Origin: Hyalella azteca
Lineage: Eukaryota > Arthropoda > Malacostraca > Amphipoda > Hyalellidae
Direction of reading: 5' to 3'
DNA: 64,000 nt
Assembly: GCF_000764305.2 (NCBI RefSeq)
Contig: NW_025945896.1
Location: forward strand, 124,001-188,000
Shown here: positions 44,985 to 58,299 of the stretch, one piece after another
How positions within the stretch are numbered: position 1 is the first letter of the stretch
Layout of the letters: every line of letters begins with the position of its first letter
The notes under the pieces: model-generated
Told to the model about the DNA's origin: nothing
Database searches by the model: none
The model's input: only the letters and a program-made list of their open reading frames with translations
Made by a program: the position numbers and the translations under genes

Positions 44985-45135
44985 GTTCATGTCACTGCAG
45001 AATAGTTCATGTCGCCGCAGAATAGTTCATGTCATTGCAGAATTGTTCATGTCGCCGCAGAATAGTTCATGTCATTGCGGAATTGTTCATGTCATTGCAG
45101 AATTGTTCATGTCGCTGCAGAATTGTCCATGTCAC
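44985..45135. repeat. 18-bp minisatellite (gcagaatagttcatgtcgcc)
   Basis: About eight units of cagaatagttcatgtc + gc/at; frames across it are repeat-derived. Confidence 0.9.
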
Positions 45136-45139
45136 TTCC

Positions 45140-48100
45140 TTACAGTGGAAGAATCTTCTCTTAGGGACAATCACCGCCTTTTAAAAGCCGTCTACTTTCT
45201 TCCTAACGTCATCGCTATTACTAGATTCTGTCTAAATTGGCTGGATGTCTTCCACGCCTCTAGATAGTTGACACGTCAAAAATTAGAAGATATTGTCTCT
45301 TCACTCCTTCTAATCGCTAAACCCCATTTGTTTCACTAATTTTCTTGATTTACAATGAATAATTTCCCCATTATAATTGTCTGCGGGAGCGACCACAAGA
45401 TGAGGTCAAGTTATCTTGTAGTCATTTTCGTAAACTCAACTCTCTGCAATTGGAAGTACTAAATCCTTGAATTAAATTTTTATTTCGCGAGCTTTTAAAC
45501 TCACTGGCTGGTAGTTTTCAGTAGGTGGTGCATTAGCATGTCGAGGAAGCCTGTATATCAACGAACTTCTTAATGCCAGAGACAGGTAATCTTTTCGGGA
45601 AGATCATTTTAATTATTTCATTATATAATACCATCCCGACATTCTTCTGGTAATTCTCCCACATACAGCTTTAAGTCTGTTTCTAAGCATTAAAGGAGGT
45701 AACGTATCCCTAAGTGTCATAGAAATTACTCTTCTCTTATATAAATTGCAATCTTTGTTTCAATTGCATGTGTCATTAATTTGATGGCAGGCGCAATGAG
45801 ATGCATATCTATTATAAGAAGCTTGTTGGCCGCATCCACTGCCAATGGTCATTTTGGTCATTCGACTCGAAAATTTTCAGATAAAATTATTTCTCTGTTG
45901 TGAAGAGACAGGCAGACTGTCGTTATTCTACTCTGGGTTCCCGGAAGCTAACGGTTCATAAAGTTCATTTTCTTACAAATACTGCTTGTATAAAATGGGT
46001 GCGCGTTAATTTATAGGGAGTTGTTGCAAAATGCGGTGGATTGCTTCGAAAAAATTATTCGTTAAAATTGTTTTTGACGAAAATTTTATTCTCTGTTGAT
46101 ATAACCTAATTTTGCAACTTTGAACGTAGATAATGCAGTAGATTGTCGCAGCTATAACTGCTTCTTTCCTCAATAACTTCCTGGTACTTCTCAATTGCAT
46201 AAGCTTGTCTTCTTCAGGGGGATTTTCGAGCCGGAAAATGTTAGTCCGTTGGTTAATGTTCATATGACTGAGGATAATATACAGAAAGTTGTAGCTTGAT
46301 ATCAAGCCTTCCCCTCGTATTCCTTTATCAAACATAAAACAATTTGCAGCTGACAACCTTACCTACGAGGGCAGTTTCTTTGCTATGTATTTCTTCTATC
46401 GATTAAAAGAAACTGTGGATGTTCAGGATTTAACCGAAAGTTAATCGTATCAACACAAGCATAATAAAATGCCTGAATATTTTGATACCCGTGAAACCAG
46501 CGTACACTCGCTTCAAAATGTCTGATCAATGACATTTGAACACTCGAAGAATTTTCCGGCATTGATATGAAAGTTTTTTTAATGAATAAATTTTCTATAA
46601 ATAATTGATATATCCTATGTAGATTAAACAAAAACATAATATAGGTCATCTAATTTACACAAATAATGCAAGCATAAAAAATGCATGATATCTAATTTTA
46701 AATTATCGCATGATATTTTAAAATGGTCACTTGTTTGGAATATTTATTATTAGTATATTGTTAAAAATATTTCAAAATCGTTCCATACCACAAACGAAGT
46801 GCGTAACGCTCTTGTTAAACATACAGGGATTGGGCCATAATCTTATAAGGGTGAAGAACAAAACGTATGGCTCAGTGATCGTTATCTAACAAGATGCCAT
46901 TCAGAATTAGTGCACTACATAACAACATGAAACTAACACAGTTTGGTGCTTGCTGTAATATTTTTTTAATGCAGATAATTTTATGATATAAATATTCCCA
47001 TTGCAATTGATTGAAAAAAAAAATTGATTGCCTCAGCTCGAGTTTGTATCAGTGAAAATTCGCATTCAAGTTACTTGCAATAGAACACATGTGATTCAGT
47101 TCAGTTAAGGTTCATTTCAAATCTTTCATTTGGTTGATATTGAATACTTTGAACAATGAATATTCAGCTCACAACAATATTTTTTTTCCTGCGACATTTG
47201 GAGCTACTAGGCAATTAAAAAATATATATATATTTTAATTTTCTGATGTTTTTTATTGGGGCAAAATTCATTTATAATTAAGTTTAAATAATTTATTCAT
47301 GTTGTAATTCTATTCGAGGAAAACTGCAATATCCTATGATTTTGGAGTGTTTAATGAGTTAATTACTTACGTTTCGATTAAACTTTGTCAGTTTAAGGGG
47401 AAATGAATGCATTAAATTTATGTTCTTCTGAAGTGAATAAAAGACCTAAATTTTATTATGGGTAAATTCGGAACTAAAATGATAGAAATTAAGAAATTCT
47501 GTGTTACAATTAAAGATTAACATTAAATAATATAATGATCATTTGCTTATAAAGTGTGGCTCATAAATATTTGTTTCGCACTCATAAGGCGGGGTAGATA
47601 TTACTTCCGTTATAACATGTCTACGGGCAAGAATAATTAATCGAACTTGAATGGTTTTGAAATAATGTTATGGTCGTAAGTTTATTATTCAATGTATTTA
47701 AAAGATAACTATTGCGTGAATGTGGAGTGTCTATTCGAAAATTCGTAGGGGGATTTTTGAAACAGTAGAAACGCGGTAACAGCAAAGGGAAAGAGTCGAC
47801 GTGTTCTCTGTACATTCAATCAAAAATAAAAATAATGCTGAAGTCTATGCATTTCAGTTGATGAATGGGTGAATCACGCCAGTTGTCTATATATTTCAAT
47901 CGACGAAAGGGAAAATTAAGCACATGTCTCTATATCTAAAAGGATAGAAGGGTAAATCCCAATTTTGTGCCTAGGTGAGAAAAATCATGTTGCGCATCTT
48001 AGTGGTTTTGAAATAGGCATAAAGAATGGGATTTGCATTAACGTTGATATTTAAAGAGTATTAAATACAGATGTTATATACCTTGATGCAATAAATGCAT

Positions 48101-50080
48101 GGTTTAATTTCAATACGCAACTCTCATTCAAAGATAAGTAATGTTGATGCGTGAACGGTAGGAATGCGAAGCATGTACGAGTAACTCTAAGCGTGGAAAA
48201 TCATAATGCTAAGTCTTCTTGAAGAACATCTTTTAAAACTTCGTTCATTTAGTTCTCAGGAAAAATCTATGCTATCCATCTTTCATCTCACTTAGAATTC
48301 TCAAGTTTCTCTCGATGCAGTTTCCTCGTAGCGTAGCCGAGCGGTTTTCTAAGAAGAATCTTTGTACGTGTGAATGCCAGGGGGTCTTTCCTGTGGCAAC
48401 ATTGTGCAATAAACCTGTTATAACTCTGATGTGAATCTTAATTACCTTATGCTTCAATATTACCATCTATTCTTGGCATTGTACTGCTAATGTTGTTTTG
48501 CTTATCTGGGAAAATTCAATAAATGAAATAATTTGGTAATTTTTTCAACATGTTTGAAATAAGGTGCTGAAGTAATACGGTTTTGAATTACATTAACAAT
48601 GTAGCTTTCAATATAATTCTACAATTTTAATTATTTTATTGTGACATTAATGGAACATAAATGTTATCCCGAATGCATACCCACAGCAAATAATATCTTA
48701 GGATCTTTTATTCAGACAAGAATTCGGATCGATTCATTCGAGTGTCAATGAACATAGCCTTAATTGATAACGCGAAAGTTACGAAGAAAGTGCATGATCA
48801 TATTCTAAGTAGTGTTTGAAGTAGTTAAATAAATAATTACACACAAGATTACAATGTTTAATCAACAAAGTTTGTAATGGTTGAGCGAATGAAATAATAT
48901 TGAATATGATAGATCGCTAAAAAAATGAGAACTTGGATAAATAATTGTCAATCAGTGCTGACAAAGAAATTTTCGTCACGTGGGTATAAATATATAATTC
49001 AAATTTTAGAAAAGATACATTGATATCATTAATAAATAATTGCATGGATTGAAATCTTTAATAAGAAACCAACAACTTTGCATATTTTTTATAAACGGCC
49101 TCAGTGATTTAGGTCCACTCGCCAGCAACTCAGGTTCACAATCTTCACTAATCTTCGGTCCGGTTTTTTCATCGTCGTTTACAAAATTCTCTACATAATT
49201 TACCGCAATTAAAATTATCTACCAGAATTTGATAGGTATAACTTTCTACTACAATATCTGAATCATGAACAAAGAATATCTTCATTATGTGAAATAAATG
49301 TCCCAATTTATGGGCTAGTCTGCTCAGGACTCAATGCAAACAACCTTTTCGTGAGTAACCGTGATAAAGATGGCCATACTCATGCGTAGATCCGAATAAA
49401 GCTCAAGTTCATGCGGAAATTTTTTAATAGTTTTTCATTTTAATAAATTTTGCTCAATCCACAGATAATAATCATAAACCAAAGAGAAGAGTAATTCAAT
49501 TATTTCTGCCGTGTATTTAAAAGTTTGATTGATTCACAATGTGACAATTTTTGTTCCTGGCAAGTAGGCTAAGTGTTATTTTCCAAATCATTTTGTTACA
49601 AAACAATAGAAAATGGCCATTATTCCTTTTAAACTTTGCTTTTGTAGCTTACAGAATGAAATTTTGACAAAAAATTGCCAAATTTCACTCTTTCGTGCTA
49701 TTTTTGGACATAAAACAAAAACATACAATACAAAATTTATTTTAAACCTTCTTGGATAAGTTTACAAAGTTAAAAATGAACAGTTTTTCTAGATTTACGA
49801 GCATGCAACAAATTACTTTCCCGAAGAAGACTCCAAATGTACCCTGTCAAAATGTTCGTGCCGATTAAGGTCGTTTTAGAGGAACTATATTCGGCTTAGG
49901 GGTGAATCAGGAGCAAGTCGGCCACGTAGGGTGTTTTGCTTCTATTTACCAGCTTCTTTTGGAAGTCAATTGCCCGGTAGGCCAAATCTGCGTAATATGC
50001 TTAAAAAGAGCAGCTGGTCAAGCTTCACCATTTCGGCGCTTATTTCGCTACGGCAACCGGAACCTAATGCGGACATAGAG
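45140..50080. other. AT-rich intergenic stretch, nothing recognised
   Basis: About 5 kb with short frames only. Two minus-strand frames near 46006-46649 are AT-driven and not convincing. Confidence 0.5.
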
Positions 50081-50083
50081 CTT

Positions 50084-51482
50084 CTAATTTACCCGGCCAT
50101 AAGAACCTGGGGCGTCCGTGTGCCAGCGGCTGACAGGTCTTCGAATTTCGATAGGGTAGTCTCCCATCATGTTTTCATTATAAGAACCCTGATATCTGTA
50201 TTCAATGTCCATTACATCTTGATGGAAGCGCTCCCGTTGTTCCTCAGATTATGCTCCCATATTCTCCTTGAAATTATCAAGATGAGCATCAAGGATATGG
50301 ACCTTCAAGGATATCCTGCAACCCATTTGACCATAGCTGTTCACCATAGTCTCAACAAGTTCTGCATAATTGTCAGCCTTGCTATTGCCCAGAAAACCTT
50401 GTACTACAGCAACAAAACTCTTCCAGGCTTTCTTTTCCTTCTCTGTAAGTGTCTTGGCAAATTCTGAGCATTCCATGATTTTCTTGACTTGTGGTCCAAT
50501 GAAGACACCTGCTTTCACCTTTGCATCTGATAGCTTAGGAAAGAAGGCTTGCAGATATTTGAAGGCTACAGACTCTTTATCAAGAGCTGTAACAAACTGT
50601 TTCATCAGACCTAGTTTGATGTGTAATGGAGGGAACAAAACCTTTTTTGAAAAATGCTGGTGACGTTTCCTTTTACTTGTTACTTGTACAGTTTCATCCA
50701 CTAAGTCCCACTCTTTGAGCCTTGAAATCAGAAGCTCAGCATTTGACTTTGTCAGCCAAGATCTCCGAGGATAATTGAGGTCTGTTTGCTTTGGGTAGCA
50801 AGGATTCCTCACAGTAGCTTCATCTGTAATATCATAATCATCTGCACAATCCTCATCTTCTGATTTACTGTTTTGTTCCTCTGATGGTTGACTTCTTTCT
50901 GGAGGTGTAGGTACAGGAAGATCAAGATTGTGTGGTACTGGTGCAATAGAAGAAGGAAGGTCTGGATAAGATACTGCAGGTGCATTTTTGCCAGCTCGAC
51001 GTTTGGAAGGATCTACCATGCAGAAGAAGCAGTTGGTTGAGTGATCAGTGGGTTCACGCCATATTCTAGGAACAGCAAACTTCATTCATCATTGCTCTAT
51101 TTTCTTCTCTATACCACCCTGAATAAGAACAAGAGAATCAGTTTCTATAAAATACATTTCATAAAATTATTCTGTAAAGATTTTACCCATTGTGTAATCA
51201 ATGAACAAATTTCTTACCTTCCAATGTCTTTTTGCAATGCTCACAAACAACATGAGGTGCCCATGTTTTGTCTTGGTCCCCAACTGGCATGCCAAAATAA
51301 GCTTTATAAGCTTCACATTTTTTGAGATGCTGTGACAGAGAACTTCCTTGCTTTTGTCTTAATAAATTGACCACAGATGTAGCAGAAAGCATCTGGAGAA
51401 TAATTGCAGCCTCTTGTTGCCATTTCTCAGCTTCAGATGTGTTTTCTCTGGTAGCCATGCTGAACTGCAGGCTGACTTGCAT
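50084..51482 (-). pseudogene. two-exon pseudogene of a dispersed arthropod protein family
   Basis: Exon 1 (51482 down to 51218) starts MQVSLQFSMATRENTSEAEK and holds a KKCEAYKAYFGMPVGDQDKT-WAPHVVCEHC zinc-binding-like segment, ending at a GTAAGA donor. Exon 2 (51118 downward, acceptor TTATTCAG) codes KFAVPRIWREPTDHSTNCFF-CMV, a LNYPRRSWLTKSNAELL segment, LFPPLHIKLGLMKQFVTALD and KAWKSFVAVVQGFLGNSKAD. I recall near-identical blocks recurring in many arthropod genomes as uncharacterised proteins, but have no function for them. Two lesions are visible: the spliced frame is out of register with the main exon 2 frame near 51084-51095 (a surplus ATGATGA), and an in-frame TAA sits at 50249-50251, after which the homologous frame runs on (SEEQRERFHQD...) to about 50084. 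Confidence 0.65.
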
Positions 51483-51985
51483 GGCTTCCTTTTATATTGT
51501 AAAGCAATGTCCTAGAACATTCTCAATCTTTCTTGAAAGGTTTCTAGAATGTTCTCAAGTTTTCTAGAATATTCTTGAACATTCTTTGGAAGATTTATAA
51601 TTATTCTAGAATATTCTGGCATATTCCTTGAACATTGAGTAAATTCAACGAAATTCTAGAGATTTCTAATCAAATCTGGTCCAAAAAAGAAGGTTGAAAT
51701 CAAATACAGTTTTTTTCAGACTTTTTCTTCTTTCTTTGTATTGGTTAAACTTATTTGGCTTATTTTTAATCAAACTTTCATCACTCCAACTCGATTTTGC
51801 TTATTTGAACATTAGAAGGAACTGATACGATATTGAAGAAATGCAGATATGAAAATTCCTTGTGAAAACCACAAAAGCGAAGTTCTGAGACAAAAATTGT
51901 TCTTTTTAATTTTGTTTAGTTGCAATGAACTGGGAAATTATGTTTTCAAGCCAGGAACAAGAAAAAAAGGTGAAATTTTGTTACA

Positions 51986-52979
51986 TACCCAAATAAAAAT
52001 TAAGGGTGGTGCACCGATGATTATAGGTGGCGATAGTAGTTTATAGGTGGCGTAACGGTGAGTGGCCAGATTTGCCAAAAATCGACAATAAAACATCAAT
52101 AAATCGAAAGGCTGGCGAATAAAGGTGGCAGTCATCTATGAATCATCGCTGATTTGTAAGGTCTGAATAATCGATAGCACATTGCAGGCAAATCTCTTTT
52201 AAGTCACTGAAAACAGTTTGCTTACACAATGCACGAAGGTATTTGCCACAGTAATTTATCCAACGTAGAAAGGTGTTATTGGATTGCGGGTCATTCGAGA
52301 TCAAAACGAAACCATGACTTCGTTTTGTGTGTTTGGCTTTTAAGAATTAGTTATGTTAAGAAAATTTTGCGTGAATTAGGTAGGCACCAATAAAGCTGAC
52401 AGAGAAGCATGGTGTTCACAAAATTATTGAGCCAAAGTGGAGCCACTGGGCATGTATCAGACTGTTCCTGATATAATTGTAACAAGTGATATCAATTCTT
52501 TAATAGCTATCTACTAAGTGCCGCGCTTGTGTTTCATGAGGCATGGCCCCTGTCAATCGCTAGCTCGTCAATCGGTCAAGAAGCGCATGCAGAGGCTGCA
52601 AAGCGCCTTTGCATGCGCTTTGAGGCACTTGATTCTCGTGTGTTGCCCCTAGTGTGAACGGGCCTTTAGAATGGTGATTGGGTGATGCAATATCAGTAAA
52701 TGCAGAAGCATCGGATTTGAAATTAAAGGAAAATTTTTTATTGAATTCATTTTAAAGGTGGCCACTGGTGGCTCATTGATGCGCCACCGGTGCCAATGGG
52801 TGGTTATTGATGTACGAAGAGCTTTACGGGTGTGGTGGCCATTGGCAGGTTATAGGTGTGGGATAGGTGGTGCACGCCACCCTTAATTCACTGTATAAAT
52901 CATATAAGCTCCACCTATGGGGTCCGCCGATAGCCACCATAAAAACATAGGTGCTCCACTCTAAATTTTTATTTGGGTA
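51986..52979. mobile_element. non-autonomous DNA transposon with TA duplication
   Basis: Ends are inverted copies: CCCAAATAAAAATTAAGGGT from 51988 and, on the other strand, CCCAAATAAAAATTTAGAGT from 52977; the similarity continues into GGTGCACC / GGAGCACC. Both ends abut TA. The 990-base interior has no long reading frame but holds scattered ataggtggc motifs and a 10-base inverted pair (aagcgcatgc ... gcatgcgctt, about 52581-52622). A TA duplication suggests Tc1/mariner/pogo mobilisation (inference). Confidence 0.65.
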
Positions 52980-52999
52980 GTGATGTAGAAAGAGCATCT

Positions 53000-54800
53000 C
53001 GAAGCCGTATAAATAGTTATTGCCTACTTTATTGATGAATAGGAAATCTGTTCATTTGGGGAGTCATGCTAAGTAAATAAGCTGTAGCTGTTCTAAACCC
53101 AGAATTTTGTGTTCGTATTCAAATATTATACATTAAAATTCATAGAATCACTTCAGTAATGACTAAAAATCTTATAATTTTTTGCCACCCCTCATGGTGA
53201 CTTCTCTGTTTTTATATTTTTATACACGTACGTGTTCCTCTGTCTCTAAGAGTCAATTTTTGCGCTCCGTAATTTTTGCACTTGTATGGGTCATCCTGAT
53301 CTAGTTTTCCCAGCATACATATATGGGCGTATAAGCGCAACGTCCGCTCCCAGCTCGAGCGGTGAGTAAGAAAATTATTCACTATTTGAACAATATCATC
53401 CATTAATTTTCCTGAGTTAGCCATTTTCATCAGATTAAATTTGTACCCATTTTCCTGCTCGATCATCTTTGTTTTTCGACTTCATCCCGTCTCAATTCGG
53501 AATCCATCGCGCCTCAATTTCGACACCATCCCGCCTCAATTTCGACACCATCCCGCCTCAATTCAATGCACGAATCAATTAACAGAATAAATAATTTTGA
53601 AAAAAATGTATATATTAAAAAATTTTTATATATATTTAAAAAATTGAAAAGGTAATTTTTTTAATTTACGAAAATTAGACGAGAAATTCATTGTACATAT
53701 GTAAGATTGGAGATACTGGATTCTTTGGAAGTGTTGTCTTTAAAAAGTAGTTTTTAAACGTATATTATTGCTAATATTAATACAATTTTTTACCTACTTC
53801 ACTAGCAGAGAGCGGACGTAGCAATGTTAAGCTCTTTTGCCAGGCTAAAATGCGTCAGGATGACTCACACAAAGGCAAGAAGTGCATTAAAAGTTTCACA
53901 ACGTCTCATCAATTCCCTGAGTGAATGTGAAAATAAAGATAAAAAATAAAGGTAAGCTTATATGATTAATGGTATAAATCAATCACTGAGAAAGAATTGA
54001 TTTCTCCTCAGTTGAGACTATGGTTAAGATTAGAGGAAAGGAAGCGGTATCAGCATAGCAATATAACAATAATGTGGAGTTCAGTGTATCGTAGTGACTG
54101 AAGTTGATCAGAGATATATGGGGTTATTTAGTGCGGAAATTCTTTCATAAAATTTATGGTTTCAATTAAATTCAATAATAAACTTTGCGTAACCAAATAT
54201 GTTCACGCATAAACTTATCATGTGAAAATCTTGCGATAACGATGAAATGTGGCTTCCGTTCATATCTGATTAGATTTAATATTTCCAACCTATCAAGGCT
54301 TGGAAGAACGGCAGTTCAATATTGAAAGTGCTAAAGGTAGTGCGCGGAATAAAAGATGCGTTTAAGGCTGAATTTCCCGGTAGTCACAGAGGTTTTGATA
54401 TTTTTCAAGCATCGGAAAATTCAATCTTTATGATATTCAAATGTAAGAGAAATCATACAGTAACCAGTAAAGGAGAATTCGGAAAAATATTACACCTGCA
54501 TCGTAAACGAAATTTTATGAACTAAAGTTCTTTGATGCTGGGTACTAAACTTTTCCAATGAATTTTGAGAATAAAACTTTTTCGAGACGCAGAAGTCTTC
54601 CCTCGGAACTTTGACGTGTTTGCTATTCAAGTGTTTACAAATTGACTCAAATTTACAAAGTGATCAAGTTCAGTTTATGTCGAGGCAAACTAAAACAAAA
54701 TATTCAAACGGGTCACGCTAAGGAATTTGAAATATTAGCTACGTTTAAAGTGACTGTTTGGTGTCATATGCATATTGAATGAAGTATATATCGCAACTCC
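53000..54800. other. no confident gene; one short minus-strand frame
   Basis: A minus-strand frame at 53212-53466 (MANSGKLMDDIVQIVNNFLT ...) looks mildly protein-like but has no recognised homologue. The remainder is dispersed repeat and AT-rich sequence upstream of the RING/B-box gene. Confidence 0.4.
53560..53775 (-). repeat. dispersed repeat, copy B (inverted)
   Basis: Reverse-complement relative of 6360-6585: ggatactggattctttggaagtg-type sequence and gacaacactt read on the minus strand, with the same AT-rich middle. Confidence 0.7.
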
Positions 54801-54804
54801 CAAA

Positions 54805-55605
54805 ATGTCGAACTGCAAAGCTTGTTTTAAAGAATTCGACTCTTTGAACCGCAAGCCGCTTCGCCTGTCCTGCGGCCACGGGTTTTGCTTCTCTTGCATT
54901 TCGAGTTTACCATACGTCGATGGAGCAATACACTGCACTAAATGCAAGAAATCAACATTAAAATATACCGATCAAATGTTGGTTAACAACCTCGCTGAGA
55001 AAAAACCAAGTCAACGTGACCTACATCCATCGTCAGAGACGGCGTGCCTCCAGCACCAGAAAGCACTGGATTATTTGTGCATGGACTGCATGGAACTCGT
55101 GTGTTTTGCGTGCACCAGAGGCACTCACGCCGCGCACAAAATTGACACGATTGACGATCTGCTACAAGGAGATGAAACTGTTGTCGAATCCAGGGCAAAA
55201 ATACGGACCATGATGAAATGCAAGCTCAAGCGCGCCGATGAATCCATTTCTGAGTTTAGAGCAATTTTGGAGTTTATTGATAAAATCGACTTGATAACTC
55301 CTTTCAAAGAAGGTCATAAAATCCTACAGACCCAGAGAGTGTCGACAGAGCAAGATCTCCAGGCCTGGGACACTTCAGTTTCCGGTGCTGATGAGAACAA
55401 GAGGCATCAGTGCAGGGAAATTCTCAAGCGCCTATTATTAGAACCCGAAGAAATTGGAGAATTCTCTGAAATAAAGAAAAAGATGGATGCAGCTGGAAAA
55501 GATTGCCATAGGTTGAAGGTGGGTGGAATAAATTTCCTGGTCGATACTGGCATAAAACTCAAATCAAGATTTTTGCACAATAAACCATTGTATCCAATAA
55601 AATAA
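54805..55605 (+). CDS. RING/B-box (TRIM-like) protein, single exon
   Basis: An intact intronless frame of 266 residues. The ATG at 54805 (context ccaaaATGt) places the RING at the extreme N-terminus; the frame is open 30 bases further upstream but has no ATG there. RING cysteines and histidine: C4, C7, C23, H25, C28, C31, C44, C47. A B-box type 2 follows: C81, H84, C92, C95, C100, C103, H108, H111. The rest is helical and charged (about 120-220, probably a short coiled coil), with no visible B30.2, NHL or filamin domain, so it is a short TRIM-like protein. RING domains recruit E2 enzymes, so E3 ubiquitin-ligase activity is the family expectation; the substrate is unknown. AATAAA occurs at the stop codon and near 55634. 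Being intronless, it may be a retrocopy, but the zinc ligands are all intact. Confidence 0.85.
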   Translation: MSNCKACFKEFDSLNRKPLRLSCGHGFCFSCISSLPYVDGAIHCTKCKKSTLKYTDQMLVNNLAEKKPSQRDLHPSSETACLQHQKALDYLCMDCMELVCFACTRGTHAAHKIDTIDDLLQGDETVVESRAKIRTMMKCKLKRADESISEFRAILEFIDKIDLITPFKEGHKILQTQRVSTEQDLQAWDTSVSGADENKRHQCREILKRLLLEPEEIGEFSEIKKKMDAAGKDCHRLKVGGINFLVDTGIKLKSRFLHNKPLYPIK

Positions 55606-55639
55606 GTAAAAAAGTCTTAATAATTATAAAGTGAATAAA

Positions 55640-58290
55640 TTATCGAATTGGTGAAAATGGAAATCCACATCGTTTTGAGCTAATGCGAGTTAAACAGCAG
55701 AAATGCAATGTCATTCGTCCAATCTTACTTAAATCATTTCTTGAACCTGTTCACGATTGAAACTAAAATTAATATAGTATATGGTAAGAACATTTTCAAG
55801 CTAAAATAGTTATTTATGTTATCGCCACCAAACTTGATATTCTTATACACGCAATTACAAACCAGGGTGGAAAAAATTGTCAGCCGTTTTCATAAATATA
55901 ATTTTCCGTGTGAAAAGAAACTTTAAAAACATAGAATTATTAACGAGTTTTGTGAAGCTACAACGTTCATTCATCCATGAAATGATTTATTCTAGATTTC
56001 GATTTTAAATAGCCTTCGTATCAATTATGTCAGCTAGCAAAATTGCTTTTGATTAAGTAGTATCAACAGGATACCGTGCCTTTAAATCCATTAAAATTAG
56101 GGAAAATAACGTTACTTTGAGCTTTACAACGAGGCGTCTAGCGTTGTTAGAAACTAGCAATAACAATTGAAAGTCTGTGTAGTCATTTTCCAATCATTTT
56201 TTTTCGAATATGTGCTTAGTTATGAATTTAAATTAAAATTACAGTGGAAATTCAATTTTTGTAATTTCACCTATCTTGGCGGTAACTCAGAAAGTGGTTT
56301 GAATGGTATATCCTTTGAAGAGGATAAATTTGGCAGGTATCAACAAAAAAATCATAATCGGATGACGAATTCCCAAAACAATTTTTTTTGCTACAACCTA
56401 CTGAACATGCGATATTTTTAAATTCGATGCTGTATTCCCAAAACTCATCTTGAACTCCATTTATCATGTCGTAGTGACATTATTTCTACTACATTGCCGT
56501 AGCTGAGAGAAGAAGTTGATGGGAGGATGAGGTGCGCTCAGACAAGTTAATCGATCACATTGTCCAGATAATCTCACTTTTTGCACTGATACCCCTTTTT
56601 CCCAACCAAACTGGGCTAAGATGACCCATACAAAAGGGCAAGAAGTGCATCGAAATTTGGACTAATTCTCACTCTGTTCTTGGGAAATAAAGGTCCCAAT
56701 CCCCAGTAACGCGCAGGTCCTAATCAAAATGCCGCAGGTCCTAATCCCCAGTACCTCGCAAATCCTAATAAAATTAAGGTCCTAATTAATCCCCAGTACC
56801 ACGCAGGTCCTAATCAAACACAGGTCCTAATCCCCAGTACCACGCAGGTCCTAATCAAACACAGGTCCTAATCAAACACAGGTCCTAATCCCCAGTACCA
56901 CGCAGGTCCTAATCTTAATAAGGTCCTAATCTTAATAAGGTCCTAATCCCCAGTACCGCATCAAGAAGCTGGCGAGCGACGATCGGCAGCATTCATGTGA
57001 TGCTACTGCTGGCAGCATGCGGCATTCGGCAGGTGTAGCTCTTTGCGGCAAGAAGAGGCAGTCCGCAGGTGGTGCTACTCCCGGCAAGAGTTGGCAGCCG
57101 GAAAGTACAGCGGTTTTCAAGTGCTCCACGGCAATAAGTCAACAAACAAAGAACGGTGAAGTCGACTTAGTTTCTTCCTAGTCTGACCAAATGTTACTCA
57201 ATTTTCTCTAACTAAAATTGTCCTGACGTAAGTCATGAATCCTTTTCTTATGTTGCATGAAATTTTGTAGGTTAGAAGGTTAAAATTAAGAACAAAGCAT
57301 AGACTTAGAACCAGACCAAAAGGGGGTACAAACAACGGCCATAATTTTTCTCTTACGCTGGAACACCGTAATCCAGACCAGTGACCCACTGTTTAAAGGT
57401 AATAGCGCCGTAGATCTTCGGCCAATACTCAAACACGCTCGATCATAAGCAGGCACCCAAACAAAATTTCGAGTAGTGAGTGAGCACGCACAGCCAGTCA
57501 TTGGCAGCAACAAAGTTGTGAGCCGTAGAAGCGTGTATAATAGTAATCCAGAAAAAGTTAGGCAAGAGTAGGTGAGGCCCGATGCTCAACTGTCCTAACA
57601 AAATTTAAGGTATGCTTCAGCCTCAGCAACAGAGTTGCTGAGGCCTCAAACACGATGGTTGGAGATTGGCAAAGGCGTGATTACGTAACCTCAAACTCGA
57701 TGATTGGTTATTGGTAGAGGCATGAAAACGAAGGCTAAAACACAAACCGAGAGTTCCTACCTTGCCCGAAGAGGGGTTTAATAGAAATTGTATAAAAATT
57801 GTGCAAGATGGTTTTAGTGTAGAAAGAAATTCAGGTTGATACATTCAGAAAATTTAAAACTCTCGAAAATGGCAGCGGAGCGCCTTTTAAGCATAGCTAA
57901 AGCAAAAGTTATAATGAGACGTGAAACGCACCATTGGCTGTAAAGTGCAACGAATCTGGGTTGGTTTAAGTTGAATTGGAAATTATATTACAAACTTCAT
58001 AGTTGTCTATATAAAAACGATAACAATAAGTTGTTTAAAATGTCTCACCGATCTTAAGTTCAACAATGGCTTTCTTCTTATTCTCTTCTTTTATTTTAAA
58101 ACTTCTTATTCTCTTCATTTAAGTAAAGAGATGACTCCGAAGTAATATTGTATTCGGACTCGAAATTCAATGAAAATCCGATTTACATCAGAACTACTCT
58201 TAACAGAATGGAATTCTCGAAACCCTACGAATATAAAGACTTGTTGCTTCTCAGTGCATGTGTAATTTGCTTGTTAATTTTAATCAGTGA
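55640..58290. other. intergenic, no gene recognised
   Basis: AT-rich to 56,500, then the cctaatcccc minisatellite and mixed sequence. No coding support. Confidence 0.5.
56690..56960. repeat. minisatellite (caggtcctaatccccagtac)
   Basis: About a dozen irregular units of aggtcctaatccccagtacc, acgc and aatcaaacac. Confidence 0.9.
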
Positions 58291-58299
58291 GTTTTGCAG

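Noticed and set aside
48310..48430. tRNA-like gtagccgagcggttttctaag
   Set aside because: Resembles the D-arm of a Leu/Ser tRNA, but no matching acceptor stem, anticodon loop or GGTTCAAATCC T-arm follows.
49931..50467. 178-codon plus-strand frame
   Set aside because: Antisense shadow of the minus-strand pseudogene, whose frame shows clear family-like conservation.
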